Source of the DNA: Herbaspirillum sp. CF444
GTDB taxonomy: Bacteria; Pseudomonadota; Gammaproteobacteria; Burkholderiales; Burkholderiaceae_D
Reading direction: 5' to 3'
DNA length: 64,000 nt
Assembly (NCBI RefSeq): GCF_000282135.1
Contig: NZ_AKJW01000058.1
Location: forward strand, 124,001-188,000
Shown here: positions 9,026 to 17,790 of the stretch, piece after piece
Layout of the letters: each line of letters opens with the position of its first letter
Position numbering within the stretch: position 1 is the stretch's first letter
Notes under the pieces: model-generated
Database searches by the model: none
Told to the model about the DNA's origin: nothing
What the model saw: only the letters and a program-made list of their open reading frames with translations
Program-made: the position numbers and the translations under genes

Positions 9026-9724
9026 ATGTTCCAAAAGATTCCTGTGCAGGCGCTCAGCGATACGGTAGCGCGGCAATTGCTGGAGAAAATCGACCTGGGC
9101 GCGTTCCCCCGCGGCGGCAAATTGCCGACCGAGGCCGTGCTGGCACAGGAATTCGGCGTCAGCCGCACGGTGGTGCGCGAAGCGATTTCCCGGCTCAAGC
9201 ATGAAGGCGTGGTCGAGCCGCGCCAGGGCAGCGGCGTGTTCGTCACCGAACAGGCGGGCATCAAGCCTTTGCGCATCGACTACACCGAAGTCAGCTCGCC
9301 GGAAGCGGTTCTGCAGATCGTCGAGCTGCGCCGGGCCATCGAGGCCGAAGTGGCGGCGCAGGCTGCCAAGCGCCGCACCGATGCCGACATGGTCGCCATC
9401 GACAACGCGCTGGCGCGCATCGGCATGGACGTCAAAGAGGGCGGCGACGGCGTGGCCGCCGACGTCGCCTTTCATCGCGCGCTGGCGACGGCGACGCGCA
9501 ATCCGTATTTCATCAAGACGCTGGAATTCCTCAGCCAATATCTGGAAGCCGCCACCACCGTCACGCGCGGCAACGAAGCCCGGCGCGACGATTTTTCGCG
9601 CCAGGTGCGGGAAGAGCACGAGGCCATCGTCGCCGCGATTCGCGCCGGCGACGAGATGGCGGCGCGCGCGGCGGCGCAGACGCATATGTTCAACGCGGCC
9701 CGGCGTTTGAGCCAGGCCGGGTAG
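9026..9724 (+). CDS. GntR/FadR-type regulator of the tetronate operon
   Basis: A 232-residue regulator with an N-terminal winged helix (about 5-75, LAQEFGVSRTVVREAISRLK then QGSGVFV) and a C-terminal FCD ligand domain (about 85-220). It is co-oriented with, and 98 nt upstream of, ltnD, so it most likely controls the L-threonate type catabolic operon and senses a pathway intermediate. The start has a weak GAG site and leaves a domain-complete protein. Confidence 0.88.
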   Translation: MFQKIPVQALSDTVARQLLEKIDLGAFPRGGKLPTEAVLAQEFGVSRTVVREAISRLKHEGVVEPRQGSGVFVTEQAGIKPLRIDYTEVSSPEAVLQIVELRRAIEAEVAAQAAKRRTDADMVAIDNALARIGMDVKEGGDGVAADVAFHRALATATRNPYFIKTLEFLSQYLEAATTVTRGNEARRDDFSRQVREEHEAIVAAIRAGDEMAARAAAQTHMFNAARRLSQAG

Positions 9725-9822
9725 CAAAAACTTGCAGTAAAACCTTTCAATCAAGGCGCAATGTGCCGGTCCACGATCTCAGCGATCCACCGCCAACGCC
9801 GCCGTAATCAATGGAGTCGACG

Positions 9823-10716
9823 ATGTCTGAAAATGTAGGTGTGATCGGTCTGGGAGCAATGGGTCTGGGCGTCGCCCGCTCGCTGCTGCGCGCAGGTTTT
9901 AACGTGCACGCCTGCGACGTGCGCAAGGAAGTGCTGGACAAGTTTGCGGCCGAAGGCGGCGTCGCCTGCGCCCATCCTGCCGAGATGGGCAAGGCGGTCG
10001 ACGTGGTCGTCACGCTGGTGGTCAATGCCGCGCAGACCGAGACCGTGCTGTTCGGCGAGAATGGCGCCGCATCGACACTGAAGGCGGGCAGCGTGGTGAT
10101 TTCCAGCGCGACGGTAGCACCCGATTTCGCGATCGCCCTCGGCCAGCGTCTTGCTGAAAAAGGTTTGCTCATGCTGGACGCGCCGGTGTCGGGGGGCGCC
10201 GCGCGCGCCGCATCGGGCGAGATGACGATGATGACTTCCGGCCCCGCCGACGTCTACGCCAAAATCGAAGACGTGCTGAAGGGCATGGCCGGCAAGGTCT
10301 ATCGCCTGGGCGACACCCACGGCGTCGGCTCCAAGGTCAAGATCATCAATCAGCTGCTGGCCGGCGTGCACATCGCCGCCTCGGCCGAAGCGATGGCGCT
10401 GGGTCTGCGCGAAGGCGTCAATCCCGACGCCTTGTATGAAGTCATCACGCACAGCGCCGGCAATTCGTGGATGTTCGAGAACCGCGTGCCGCATATCCTC
10501 AACGGCGACTATACGCCGCTGTCGGCGGTCGACATCTTCGTCAAGGATCTGGGACTGGTGCTCGACACGGCACGCCGCAGCAAATTCCCGCTGCCGTTGT
10601 CGGCTGCCGCGCATCAGATGTTCATGATGGCGTCGACTGCCGGTCATGGCGGTGAAGACGATTCCGCGGTGATCAAGATTTTCCCGGGCATCGATTTGCC
10701 ACAGTCGAAACAGTAA
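9823..10716 (+). CDS. ltnD: L-threonate dehydrogenase (3-hydroxyisobutyrate dehydrogenase family)
   Basis: A 297-residue NAD-dependent beta-hydroxyacid dehydrogenase. It has the Rossmann motif GLGAMG (9-14), the substrate-binding segment DAPVSGGAARAASG and the catalytic-lysine region GVGSKVKIINQLLAG. In the pathway worked out for Ralstonia and others, LtnD oxidises L-threonate to 2-oxo-tetronate. The identification rests on the company of OtnK, OtnC and OtnI. I chose ATG 9823 since GGAG lies 6 nt before it; the ATG at 9811 overlaps that site. Confidence 0.88.
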   Translation: MSENVGVIGLGAMGLGVARSLLRAGFNVHACDVRKEVLDKFAAEGGVACAHPAEMGKAVDVVVTLVVNAAQTETVLFGENGAASTLKAGSVVISSATVAPDFAIALGQRLAEKGLLMLDAPVSGGAARAASGEMTMMTSGPADVYAKIEDVLKGMAGKVYRLGDTHGVGSKVKIINQLLAGVHIAASAEAMALGLREGVNPDALYEVITHSAGNSWMFENRVPHILNGDYTPLSAVDIFVKDLGLVLDTARRSKFPLPLSAAAHQMFMMASTAGHGGEDDSAVIKIFPGIDLPQSKQ

Positions 10717-10737
10717 AAAGCAATACAGGAGTTGACC

Positions 10738-12024
10738 ATGTCCCAAGCCAAACCTTTGCTCGGCTGTATCGCCGACGATTTCACCGGCGCCACCGATCTC
10801 GCCAACATGTTGGTGCGCGGCGGCATGCGTACCGTGCAAACCATCGGCATCCCCGAGCAGATGCCTGCGGTCGCCGCCGACGCGCTGGTGATCGCGCTCA
10901 AGTCGCGCACGATTCCGGCAGCCGAAGCGGTCGAGCAATCGCTGGCCGCTTTGCGCTGGTTGCAGCAGCAGGGCTGCACACAATTCTTCTTCAAATATTG
11001 CTCCACGTTCGATTCCACCGATGCCGGCAACATCGGCCAGGTGACCGACGCGCTGCTGAAAGAACTGGGCGCCGATTTCACCATCGCTTGCCCGGCCTTC
11101 CCGGAAAACGGCCGTACCATTTATCGCGGCTACCTGTTCGTCGCCGATGCCTTGCTCAACGAATCGGGCATGGAAAACCATCCGCTCACGCCGATGACCG
11201 ATGCCAATCTCGTGCGCGTGCTGCAGCGTCAGACCGAGTCCAAGGTCGGCCTGGTGCGTTACGACACGGTGGCCAAGGATGCCGCCGCCGTCGCCGAGCG
11301 CTTCACCGCGCTGCGTGCCGACGGCGTGAAGATGGCCATTGCCGATGCCGTCTCCGATCGCGATTTGTACGTGTTGGGAGAAGCCTGCGCCGAGCTGAAA
11401 CTGGTGACCGGCGGTTCGGGCATCGCGCTTGGCTTGCCGGAGAATTTCCGCCGCGCCGGTTTGTTGCATGCGGCAGGCGAGGCGGCGCAATTGCCCGAGG
11501 TCGGCGGCTTGTCGGTGGTGTTGGCAGGCAGCGCATCGAAGGCGACCAATGCGCAGGTCGCCGAGTGGAAGACAAAGCATCCGGCGCATCGTATCGATCC
11601 GCTGGCATTGGCGCGCGGCGAAGCCGTCGTGGAGCAGGCGCTGGTTTTTTCCGATGAGTACATTCAGAAAGAGCCGGTGTTGATATACGCCACCGCGACG
11701 CCGGATGAAGTGAAGGCCGTGCAAAAAGAACTGGGCGTCGCCAAGGCGGGCCATCTGGTGGAACAGGCATTGGCCGATATCGCCAGGGGTTTGCGCGAAC
11801 GCGGCGTGCGCCGGTTCGTGGTGGCCGGCGGCGAGACTTCCGGCGCGGTGGTGCAGGCGCTGGATGTGCGCGCATTGCGCATCGGACCGCAGATCGATCC
11901 GGGCGTGCCGGCAACCGCCACGCTTGATGAGCAGCCGCTGGCGCTGGCGCTGAAGTCGGGCAATTTCGGCAGCGTCGATTTCTTCGAGAAGGCCTTGCGC
12001 TTCCTCGGCGGAGCCAAGCAATGA
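10738..12024 (+). CDS. otnK: 3-oxo-tetronate kinase (DUF1537 family)
   Basis: A 428-residue four-carbon acid sugar kinase. The N-terminal domain starts with GCIADDFTGATDLANML, followed by FFKYCSTFDSTDAGNIG, and the C-terminal nucleotide-binding domain has FVVAGGETSGAVVQAL. It phosphorylates 3-oxo-tetronate to the 4-phosphate using ATP. The ATG at 10738 has AGGAG seven bases upstream. It overlaps the next gene by 4 nt, consistent with translational coupling. Confidence 0.92.
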   Translation: MSQAKPLLGCIADDFTGATDLANMLVRGGMRTVQTIGIPEQMPAVAADALVIALKSRTIPAAEAVEQSLAALRWLQQQGCTQFFFKYCSTFDSTDAGNIGQVTDALLKELGADFTIACPAFPENGRTIYRGYLFVADALLNESGMENHPLTPMTDANLVRVLQRQTESKVGLVRYDTVAKDAAAVAERFTALRADGVKMAIADAVSDRDLYVLGEACAELKLVTGGSGIALGLPENFRRAGLLHAAGEAAQLPEVGGLSVVLAGSASKATNAQVAEWKTKHPAHRIDPLALARGEAVVEQALVFSDEYIQKEPVLIYATATPDEVKAVQKELGVAKAGHLVEQALADIARGLRERGVRRFVVAGGETSGAVVQALDVRALRIGPQIDPGVPATATLDEQPLALALKSGNFGSVDFFEKALRFLGGAKQ

Positions 12025-12677
12025 ACCAGCGCACGAGCAAAGAAAATCAATTGCGCGAAGAAATCTGCCGCACCGGCGCCAGTCTCTATCAGCGCGGTTA
12101 TACCGTCGGCTCGGCCGGCAACATCAGTGCGCGTCTACCGGATGGCGAAGGCTGGCTGATCACGCCGACCGACGCCTGTCTCGGTTATCTCGATCCGGCC
12201 AGTATTGCCAAGGTCGATGCCAGCGGCAATTGGGTGTCGGGCGACAAGCCGTCCAAGACGCTGGCGCTGCATCGCATGGTCTACGACAACAATCCGGAGA
12301 TGCACGGCGTGGTCCATACGCACTCGACCTACCTGGTCAACCTGAGCATCAAGGGCGTGTGGTCGCAGGATGACGTGTTGCCGCCGATCACGCCGTATTA
12401 CGTGATGAAGGTCGGTCACATTCCGCTGATTTCTTATCGCCGTCCGGGCGATCCGCTGGTGGCGGAGCAGGTCAGGCAACTCGCCAACAAGGTACGCGGC
12501 GTGCTGCTCGAACGCCTCGGCCCGGTGGTGTGGGAAAGCTCGGTATCCAAGGCGGCCTACGCACTGGAAGAACTGGAAGAAACCGCCAAGCTGTGGCATC
12601 TGGCCGGCGGCAATGTTGCACCGCTCAATGACGCGGCGCTGCAAGAGTTGCGCGAGGTGTTCAACGCGCGCTGGTAG
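12021..12677 (+). CDS. otnC: 3-oxo-tetronate 4-phosphate decarboxylase (class II aldolase family)
   Basis: A 218-residue member of the class II aldolase/adducin family. Its expected role is to decarboxylate 3-oxo-tetronate 4-phosphate to dihydroxyacetone phosphate. GSAGNISARL (30-39), GDKPSK (74-79) and the zinc pair HTH (99-101) are present. However, the position that normally supplies the third zinc histidine (NHGP in the E. coli homologue) reads ERLGP, with leucine at 166, and the usual acidic residue after GDKPSK is threonine at 80. These changes may be a subfamily trait. Coupled to otnK by a 4-nt overlap. Confidence 0.85.
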   Translation: MNQRTSKENQLREEICRTGASLYQRGYTVGSAGNISARLPDGEGWLITPTDACLGYLDPASIAKVDASGNWVSGDKPSKTLALHRMVYDNNPEMHGVVHTHSTYLVNLSIKGVWSQDDVLPPITPYYVMKVGHIPLISYRRPGDPLVAEQVRQLANKVRGVLLERLGPVVWESSVSKAAYALEELEETAKLWHLAGGNVAPLNDAALQELREVFNARW

Positions 12678-12884
12678 CCATTCAGCGATCCGGATCGGCT
12701 CCGACAAAAACAAAAAGCAAGCAAACAGGGACGCCGCTCAGAGCCGGCATCCCGGCGGCAGCATTCACTTTTTTTGCCGGCCAGGCGCCAGCCGATTCTG
12801 TTTCAGTACGTCAGATTTTTAATGCAAGCACCATAAACCAACGGCCGTGGGAGCGGCCTTATACCAACAGGAGATTGTCGTAGC

Positions 12885-14216
12885 ATGACTGCATCAACCA
12901 CACTCGGAGCCGAATCTAAGCTCAACCTTGGCTCCAGCGCCAACGAACAAGAAAAGAACCGCGTCTACGCCAAAGTATTCTGGCGCATCATGCCTTTCCT
13001 TATGCTGTGCTACGTCATCGCGTATTTGGATCGCGTGAACGTCGGCTTTGCCAAGCTGCAGATGTCGGTCGACCTCGGCTTCAGCGAAACCGTGTTCGGC
13101 CTCGGCGCCGGCGTGTTCTTCATCGGCTACTTCCTGTTTGAAGTGCCGAGCAACATCCTGATGCACAAGGTCGGCGCGCGCGTCTGGATCGCCCGCATCA
13201 TGATTACCTGGGGCATCCTGTCGGCAGCCTTCATGTACGTCGAAACGCCGATGCAATTCTATGTGCTGCGCTTCCTGCTCGGCCTGGCTGAAGCCGGCTT
13301 CTATCCCGGCATCATCCTGTACCTGACTTACTGGTATCCATCGCATCGCCGCGCCAAGGTGATCGCCGTGTTCATGTCGGGCATTCCGGTTGCCGGCATT
13401 CTCGGCAATCCGCTGTCGGGCTGGATCATGGACGCCTTCCACGGCACCACCGGCATGCACGGCTGGCAATGGATGTTCGTCATCGAAGCGATTCCTGCCG
13501 TGCTGATCGGTCTGGCGACGCTGGCCTATCTGGACAACGGCATCGTCAAGGCAAAGTGGCTGAGCGACGATGAAAAGAAATTGCTGGCGGACGAAATCAC
13601 CGCCGACCAGCAGGGCAAGGAAAGCGTGCACTCGTTCGCGGACATCGTCGGCGACAAGCGCGTGTGGCTGATGTGCCTGATCTATTTCTGTTTCGTCATG
13701 GGGCAATATGGCCTGACGCTGTGGATGCCGACCCTGGTGAAGGCGACCGGCGTGACCGGCAACCTGCACATCGGTCTGCTGAGCGCGATTCCTTTCGGTT
13801 GCGCCATCGTCGCGATGAACCTGATCGGCCGCAGCGCCGATGCGCGCCGTGAACGCCGCTGGCACTTGATCGTGCCGGCCATGATGGGCGCGGTCGGTTT
13901 TGTCGGCGCCGCCCTGTTTGCCGACAACACCGCAATTTCGATTGCATCGCTGTCGCTGGCCGCCGCCGGCGTGCTGACCTGCGCACCGCTGTTCTGGTCG
14001 CTGCCGACTTCCTTCCTGTCTGGCGCCGCTGCCGCGGTCGGTATCGCCGCCATCAATTCGGTCGGCAACCTGGCAGGTTTCGTCAGCCCGTACCTGATCG
14101 GTTATCTGAAGGATCTGACGCACAATGGCGCGACCGGCATGTACATGCTGGCGGTCATGCTGGTGGTCGGTTCTGCCGCCGTGTTGAAGACTTCGCCTAA
14201 ACTGGTGAATAAATAA
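12885..14216 (+). CDS. MFS transporter (anion:cation symporter family)
   Basis: A 443-residue, twelve-helix major facilitator of the ACS/phthalate-permease group. It shows the cytoplasmic motif YLDRVNVGFAKLQM after helix 1 and the family segment GLAEAGFYPGIILYLTYWYP. Members import sugar acids and other organic anions with protons. Lying between otnC and otnI, it is most likely the importer for L-threonate or a related four-carbon acid. The leader of 207 nt contains an AGGAG far (11 nt) from the ATG and no obvious terminator. Confidence 0.9.
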   Translation: MTASTTLGAESKLNLGSSANEQEKNRVYAKVFWRIMPFLMLCYVIAYLDRVNVGFAKLQMSVDLGFSETVFGLGAGVFFIGYFLFEVPSNILMHKVGARVWIARIMITWGILSAAFMYVETPMQFYVLRFLLGLAEAGFYPGIILYLTYWYPSHRRAKVIAVFMSGIPVAGILGNPLSGWIMDAFHGTTGMHGWQWMFVIEAIPAVLIGLATLAYLDNGIVKAKWLSDDEKKLLADEITADQQGKESVHSFADIVGDKRVWLMCLIYFCFVMGQYGLTLWMPTLVKATGVTGNLHIGLLSAIPFGCAIVAMNLIGRSADARRERRWHLIVPAMMGAVGFVGAALFADNTAISIASLSLAAAGVLTCAPLFWSLPTSFLSGAAAAVGIAAINSVGNLAGFVSPYLIGYLKDLTHNGATGMYMLAVMLVVGSAAVLKTSPKLVNK

Positions 14217-14283
14217 CCATTACGAGTAAGCTTACAGGCGCGCATTCGAACAAGGTGCGCGCCTCCATCCCAAGGAGATCACG

Positions 14284-15090
14284 ATGCTGCGCTTCGCCGC
14301 CAACCTGAGCATGATGTACAACGAACATGCTTTCCTCGATCGCTTCGCCGCTGCCGCCAAAGATGGTTTCAGCGGCGTTGAGTTTTTGTTTCCCTATGAT
14401 TATCAGCCGAAAGAAATCAAATCGCGTCTCGATGCGCACGGCCTGACGCAAGCCTTGTTCAACGCGCCGCCGGGCGACTGGGCCGCGGGCGAGCGCGGCA
14501 TCGCTTCCCTGCCGGGACGCGAAGACGAATTCAAGCGCAGCATCGACACCGCGCTGAAATACACCGCAGTCATCGGCAACAAGACGCTGCACGTGATGGC
14601 GGGTTTGATTCGCCCCGAGCAGGATCGCGCCAAACATCGCGCCGTCTACATGGACAACCTGTCGTACGCCGCGCATCACGCCGACCTGGCCGGCGTGACG
14701 GTGGTGATCGAGCCGATCAATACGCGCAACATCCCCGGCTTCTTCCTCAATCGCCAGGACGACGCGCAAGCCATCTGCGCAGAAATCGGCGCGGAGAATC
14801 TCAAGGTGCAGTTCGATTGCTACCACTGCCAGATCGTCGAGGGCGACGTCGCCGTCAAGCTCAAGCGCGACATGGCCGGCGTCGGCCACATCCAGATCGC
14901 CGGCGTGCCGGAACGCCATGAGCCAGATATCGGCGAGCTGAACTATCCGTATCTGCTCAAACTGATCGATGCGCTCGGCTACAAGGGATGGATCGGTTGC
15001 GAGTACGTGCCTGCGGCAGCGACCTCGGACGGACTGGGCTGGCTCAAGGCACTGGCGGAGCAGGGACTGACCGAACTCAAGCCGCGCTGA
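14284..15090 (+). CDS. otnI: 2-oxo-tetronate isomerase (hydroxypyruvate isomerase family)
   Basis: A 268-residue TIM-barrel sugar isomerase of the Hyi family. Typical segments are [35 protein letters not shown] (metal-binding glutamate), [14 protein letters not shown] and IGCEYVPAA (second glutamate). It interconverts 2-oxo- and 3-oxo-tetronate between LtnD and OtnK. A strong AAGGAG site lies before the ATG, and an intrinsic terminator ends the operon shortly after the stop. Confidence 0.9.
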   Translation: MLRFAANLSMMYNEHAFLDRFAAAAKDGFSGVEFLFPYDYQPKEIKSRLDAHGLTQALFNAPPGDWAAGERGIASLPGREDEFKRSIDTALKYTAVIGNKTLHVMAGLIRPEQDRAKHRAVYMDNLSYAAHHADLAGVTVVIEPINTRNIPGFFLNRQDDAQAICAEIGAENLKVQFDCYHCQIVEGDVAVKLKRDMAGVGHIQIAGVPERHEPDIGELNYPYLLKLIDALGYKGWIGCEYVPAAATSDGLGWLKALAEQGLTELKPR

Positions 15091-15120
15091 TCCGGCCGAT
15101 TCTGAACGAAAAAGCGGAAC

Positions 15121-15160
15121 AAAAAAGCGGAACGACCTGTGAGGGGCGTTCCGCTTTTTT
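15121..15160. terminator. Intrinsic terminator ending the tetronate operon
   Basis: AAAAAAGCGGAACG pairs with CGTTCCGCTTTTTT, giving T-tracts on both strands, so it can also serve the convergent small gene at 15177. A second partial copy of the left arm sits just before it (15109-15120) and could compete for pairing. Confidence 0.9.
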
Positions 15161-15176
15161 CATTGTTGCGCGTCCT

Positions 15177-15332
15177 TTACTGATCTTCCGGCCTGATCTG
15201 TGTGGTGACGCTGTGTTTGGTGTGGCACTTGATGCAGGTAGCGTAGTGCCAGATGGCGCTTGCGGGAATCTTGTAGCCGCTCTTGAGGCCACAAGGGCCG
15301 CAGACCAGCTGGCCTTGCTCGGGGATGTTCAT
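15177..15332 (-). CDS. Small zinc-ribbon-like protein, 51 residues
   Basis: A short frame starting at the first ATG after an in-frame stop. It encodes 51 residues with two cysteine pairs, CGPC at 11-14 and CIKC at 33-36, plus histidines after the second pair, which looks like a treble-clef or rubredoxin-like zinc knuckle. The codons are well biased toward G/C at third positions. There is no clear ribosome-binding site. I do not recognise the family; a role as a small redox or zinc-binding protein is only a guess. It shares the terminator at 15121-15160 with otnI. Confidence 0.55.
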   Translation of the reverse strand: MNIPEQGQLVCGPCGLKSGYKIPASAIWHYATCIKCHTKHSVTTQIRPEDQ

Positions 15333-15789
15333 GTTGTGTTACTGCGTGATGATGGTTGCTCGAAGTCGCGGAGCCGTCCTGCGGGGGAGTTAATGAAAAT
15401 CAAGTAAAAGCATTAACCAGGGACAACAGTTCACAGACTGGTAGTGATTTTACTCCGGATTGGAAAAACCTGCCGGGAGGGGCGAGATTTTTACATTGAT
15501 CAAGAGCGCAAACGTCGGGCATGTGGTTTGTCAGATCGATGCAATGGGGGAGATGGCATGCAGAAATCGCAAAAGCGAAAAAACAGCATTACGCAAGTCA
15601 TGCTGCCTTCGGGTACAACTTGATTTTGTCGGTACAAAAAACGCGAACAGCGAAGTGGAGGCATGTCGACCTCGCACGACGTCTCGCATGCCAATCAACG
15701 ATGCCGGCAGACTGCCGGCGCGTGGTGCAAACGGATGACGTTATGCTCCACGCGTATCGGATGTGCCGTTTGTACATTCTTCCAGAACA
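15333..15789. other. Gene-poor intergenic stretch
   Basis: About 460 nt of lower-GC sequence. The open frames on both strands overlap, have poor codon bias and lack ribosome-binding sites. I see no terminator hairpin and no convincing RNA gene. It may include promoters for the flanking small genes or degraded sequence. Confidence 0.5.
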
Positions 15790-16023
15790 TCATCCTTCTG
15801 AAATATCCGATAAGGATTTCTCCTTTGCCTTATGCTCTTTTTGATGCAGGGAATTTTTTACATCGTCCAGCGACGCGCCGTTTTTTACGGCAGACGCGAT
15901 GTCTCCGGGGTCAACCCCGTCCTTTTTAGCTTCCTTGAATAAACTCTTGATATCGTCATCCGAAGCTCCCTCATCTTTGAGTGTATGCACCGTATTCATA
16001 AAATCGCCAAAACTGATACCCAT
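15790..16023 (-). CDS. Small acidic helical protein, 77 residues
   Basis: A 77-residue, highly charged protein without cysteines or membrane segments. It has three similar helical units (DEGASDDDIKSLFKEAKKDG, DPGDIASAVKNG, ASLDDVKNSLHQK) that look like short repeated helix-turn segments. The start at 16023 is set by a very strong ribosome-binding site (AAGGAGAG, 4 nt before ATG), which is the best evidence that it is real. Base composition is lower in GC than that of neighbouring genes, hinting at recent acquisition. I do not recognise a function. Confidence 0.7.
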   Translation of the reverse strand: MGISFGDFMNTVHTLKDEGASDDDIKSLFKEAKKDGVDPGDIASAVKNGASLDDVKNSLHQKEHKAKEKSLSDISEG

Positions 16024-16212
16024 CGTACTCTCCTTGGATTTAAATAACTTCATGCTCGGGTCAGTAAGTGGATTGGCGCTGATGAATGGTTCCAGAGATC
16101 GGGATTGACAGATGATGCTGATCGGACAACGCGCCGCCGTCAGAAGACATTCGGTTTCTTTTTTGCCTATATGCGTTGAGCCAGAAGACGCTTACGCCCC
16201 TGGGGGCCATGG

Positions 16213-17175
16213 TCAAGAGCCGCGATCACGCAATTCGCGTACGCCTTTACCCAACTTGCGACGTAATAAAGTACGCAAAGTGGTGCCATCTTCATACCCT
16301 ACCAGGCTGGCAATCCGTTCGACACTTTCATCGCTGGTCTGCAACAGATGCACAGCCCGCTCCACGCGCAAATCCTGAAAATATGCCAATGGTGATTTTC
16401 CCAATATGGTTTGCATGCGACGTACCAGCGTGCGCTCGCTAGTGCCGATTGTCGTAATGGCTGCGTTCATGGAAAAACCTTGTGCCAGATGCTTCCTTGC
16501 CCACTGTTCAAATCGTTCCACGATGGGATCCGTGTGCGCGACGTGATCAGGAATGACGAAAACGGCTTGCGAGGCACGCGATTCAATGAGCAGATAGCGC
16601 GCGCATAATGCAGCTAGCCCGGGACTTTGGCTACGCACGATGCTCAATCCCAAATCAAGGTGTGCCAGCGCTGCACCTGCAGTGGTGAAGCAAGATGAAT
16701 TGACCAACATTCTGCTTTCATCGATGGCGACTCGCGGATAACGCTGTCGAAATAAAGATGACAGCCACCAGGATGTGGTCGCGGTTTGGCCATCGAGCAG
16801 GCCCGTCTCTGCCAAAACGAAGGTCGCCGTGCAGGCCGCCCCCACCACGGCACCTTCTTGCGTCCATTTCTTGATCCAGGTTCCGGCATCTTTTACCTCT
16901 CGCCGTGCCAACGCCGCAGTTAACGACAGCGGCATCTTCGCTCCCAATGCCGGCACCAGCACCACATCGGGGCACGGCAAGGTGACTGCCGACAACACCG
17001 GCACCGTCAGTCCTTGTGCTGTCTGAACCTTGCGCCGCACGCCGACCAAGCGGACATCGAATTGCACGGAGATTTGCTCCTGTTGAACTAATTCGTTTGC
17101 CGTGCCAATCACGTCCATCAGCGAAGACAGGCCCGTATCGAACACGCCGTTAAGAGCAAGTATATAAATGAGCAT
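16213..17175 (-). CDS. GlxA-type AraC family transcriptional regulator
   Basis: A 320-residue regulator with an N-terminal DJ-1/PfpI-like (class I glutamine amidotransferase-like) domain (about 1-185) and a C-terminal AraC helix-turn-helix pair (about 215-315, SERTLVRRMQTILGKSPLAYFQDLRVERA). In this group the DJ-1 domain is a sensor rather than an enzyme; its nucleophile-elbow segment reads GAACTATFVLAE and keeps a cysteine. It is divergent from a small monooxygenase-fold gene across 93 nt, which it may regulate. Confidence 0.9.
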   Translation of the reverse strand: MLIYILALNGVFDTGLSSLMDVIGTANELVQQEQISVQFDVRLVGVRRKVQTAQGLTVPVLSAVTLPCPDVVLVPALGAKMPLSLTAALARREVKDAGTWIKKWTQEGAVVGAACTATFVLAETGLLDGQTATTSWWLSSLFRQRYPRVAIDESRMLVNSSCFTTAGAALAHLDLGLSIVRSQSPGLAALCARYLLIESRASQAVFVIPDHVAHTDPIVERFEQWARKHLAQGFSMNAAITTIGTSERTLVRRMQTILGKSPLAYFQDLRVERAVHLLQTSDESVERIASLVGYEDGTTLRTLLRRKLGKGVRELRDRGS

Positions 17176-17268
17176 GGCTGAAATAGTATCATTAATGGCA
17201 TTTCTGCCACTATTGATTTTTTAAGGCGGCTCCTACAATTTGCTCTCATTCACAACGTGTAAGGGAAT

Positions 17269-17577
17269 ATGATCATGGTCAACGTCGCACTGCTCGTCCG
17301 AGTAAAAGCCAAGCCAGGTAAAGAAGCGGAAGTTGAAGCGTTCTTGAAAAGCGCTTTGCCGCTTGCCAATCAAGAGGCAGGAACAGTTGTTTGGTTCGCG
17401 TTTAAATTAAGTCCATCCGAGTTCGGCATTTTCGATGCATTTGCCGATCAGGCGGGGCGGGATGCCCATCTTGCAGGGCCGATTGCGGCAGCGCTCATGG
17501 CAAAAGCTGCCGATCTTTTGACTGAACCGCCACGTATCGAAAGAGTCGATGTATTGGCCGCCAAGCTAAGCGTCTGA
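17269..17577 (+). CDS. Antibiotic biosynthesis monooxygenase (ABM) domain protein
   Basis: A 102-residue single-domain ferredoxin-like dimeric barrel, starting VNVALLVRVKAKPGKEAEVEAFL and containing the usual WFAFKLSPSEFGIFDAFAD. Family members include quinol monooxygenases and detoxification enzymes; substrate unknown. Two ATGs (17269, 17275) are possible, and AAGGGA precedes the first. Its position opposite the GlxA-type regulator suggests it is the regulated target. Confidence 0.85.
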   Translation: MIMVNVALLVRVKAKPGKEAEVEAFLKSALPLANQEAGTVVWFAFKLSPSEFGIFDAFADQAGRDAHLAGPIAAALMAKAADLLTEPPRIERVDVLAAKLSV

Positions 17578-17595
17578 TTTTCGCGAACAAGAACC

Positions 17596-17630
17596 GGATA
17601 CGGGGTTTCCAGCCTCCCCGCCCCGTATCC
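17596..17630. terminator. Hairpin downstream of the ABM gene
   Basis: GGATACGGGG and CCCCGTATCC form a perfect 10-bp stem with a 15-nt loop, 18 nt after the stop codon at 17577. No T-tract follows, so termination may be inefficient. The remaining 160 nt to the cupin gene hold no supported gene. Confidence 0.5.
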
Positions 17631-17790
17631 AGCGTCTATCCGACTGACGAGTTTGAACCGTACTCTATTACGCCGATGGACCAGGTTTTCGGCAAGAGGC
17701 GGCGCTCATGGACGATGCAGGCGTTCTGATGCGCATGCTGAATCTGGCCCCGTTGCGGTGAGCTGCTGGACGGGCATGGCGCGCGCAGTG

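Noticed and set aside
9808-12021. 737-residue minus-strand frame across ltnD and otnK
   Set aside because: It spans two genes with strong family motifs on the plus strand and has the composition of antisense sequence.
17640-17735. Possible gene fragment between the ABM and cupin genes
   Set aside because: A short plus-strand run gives a plausible peptide (DEFEPYSITPMDQVFG), but it has no start, no recognisable family and only about 30 codons.
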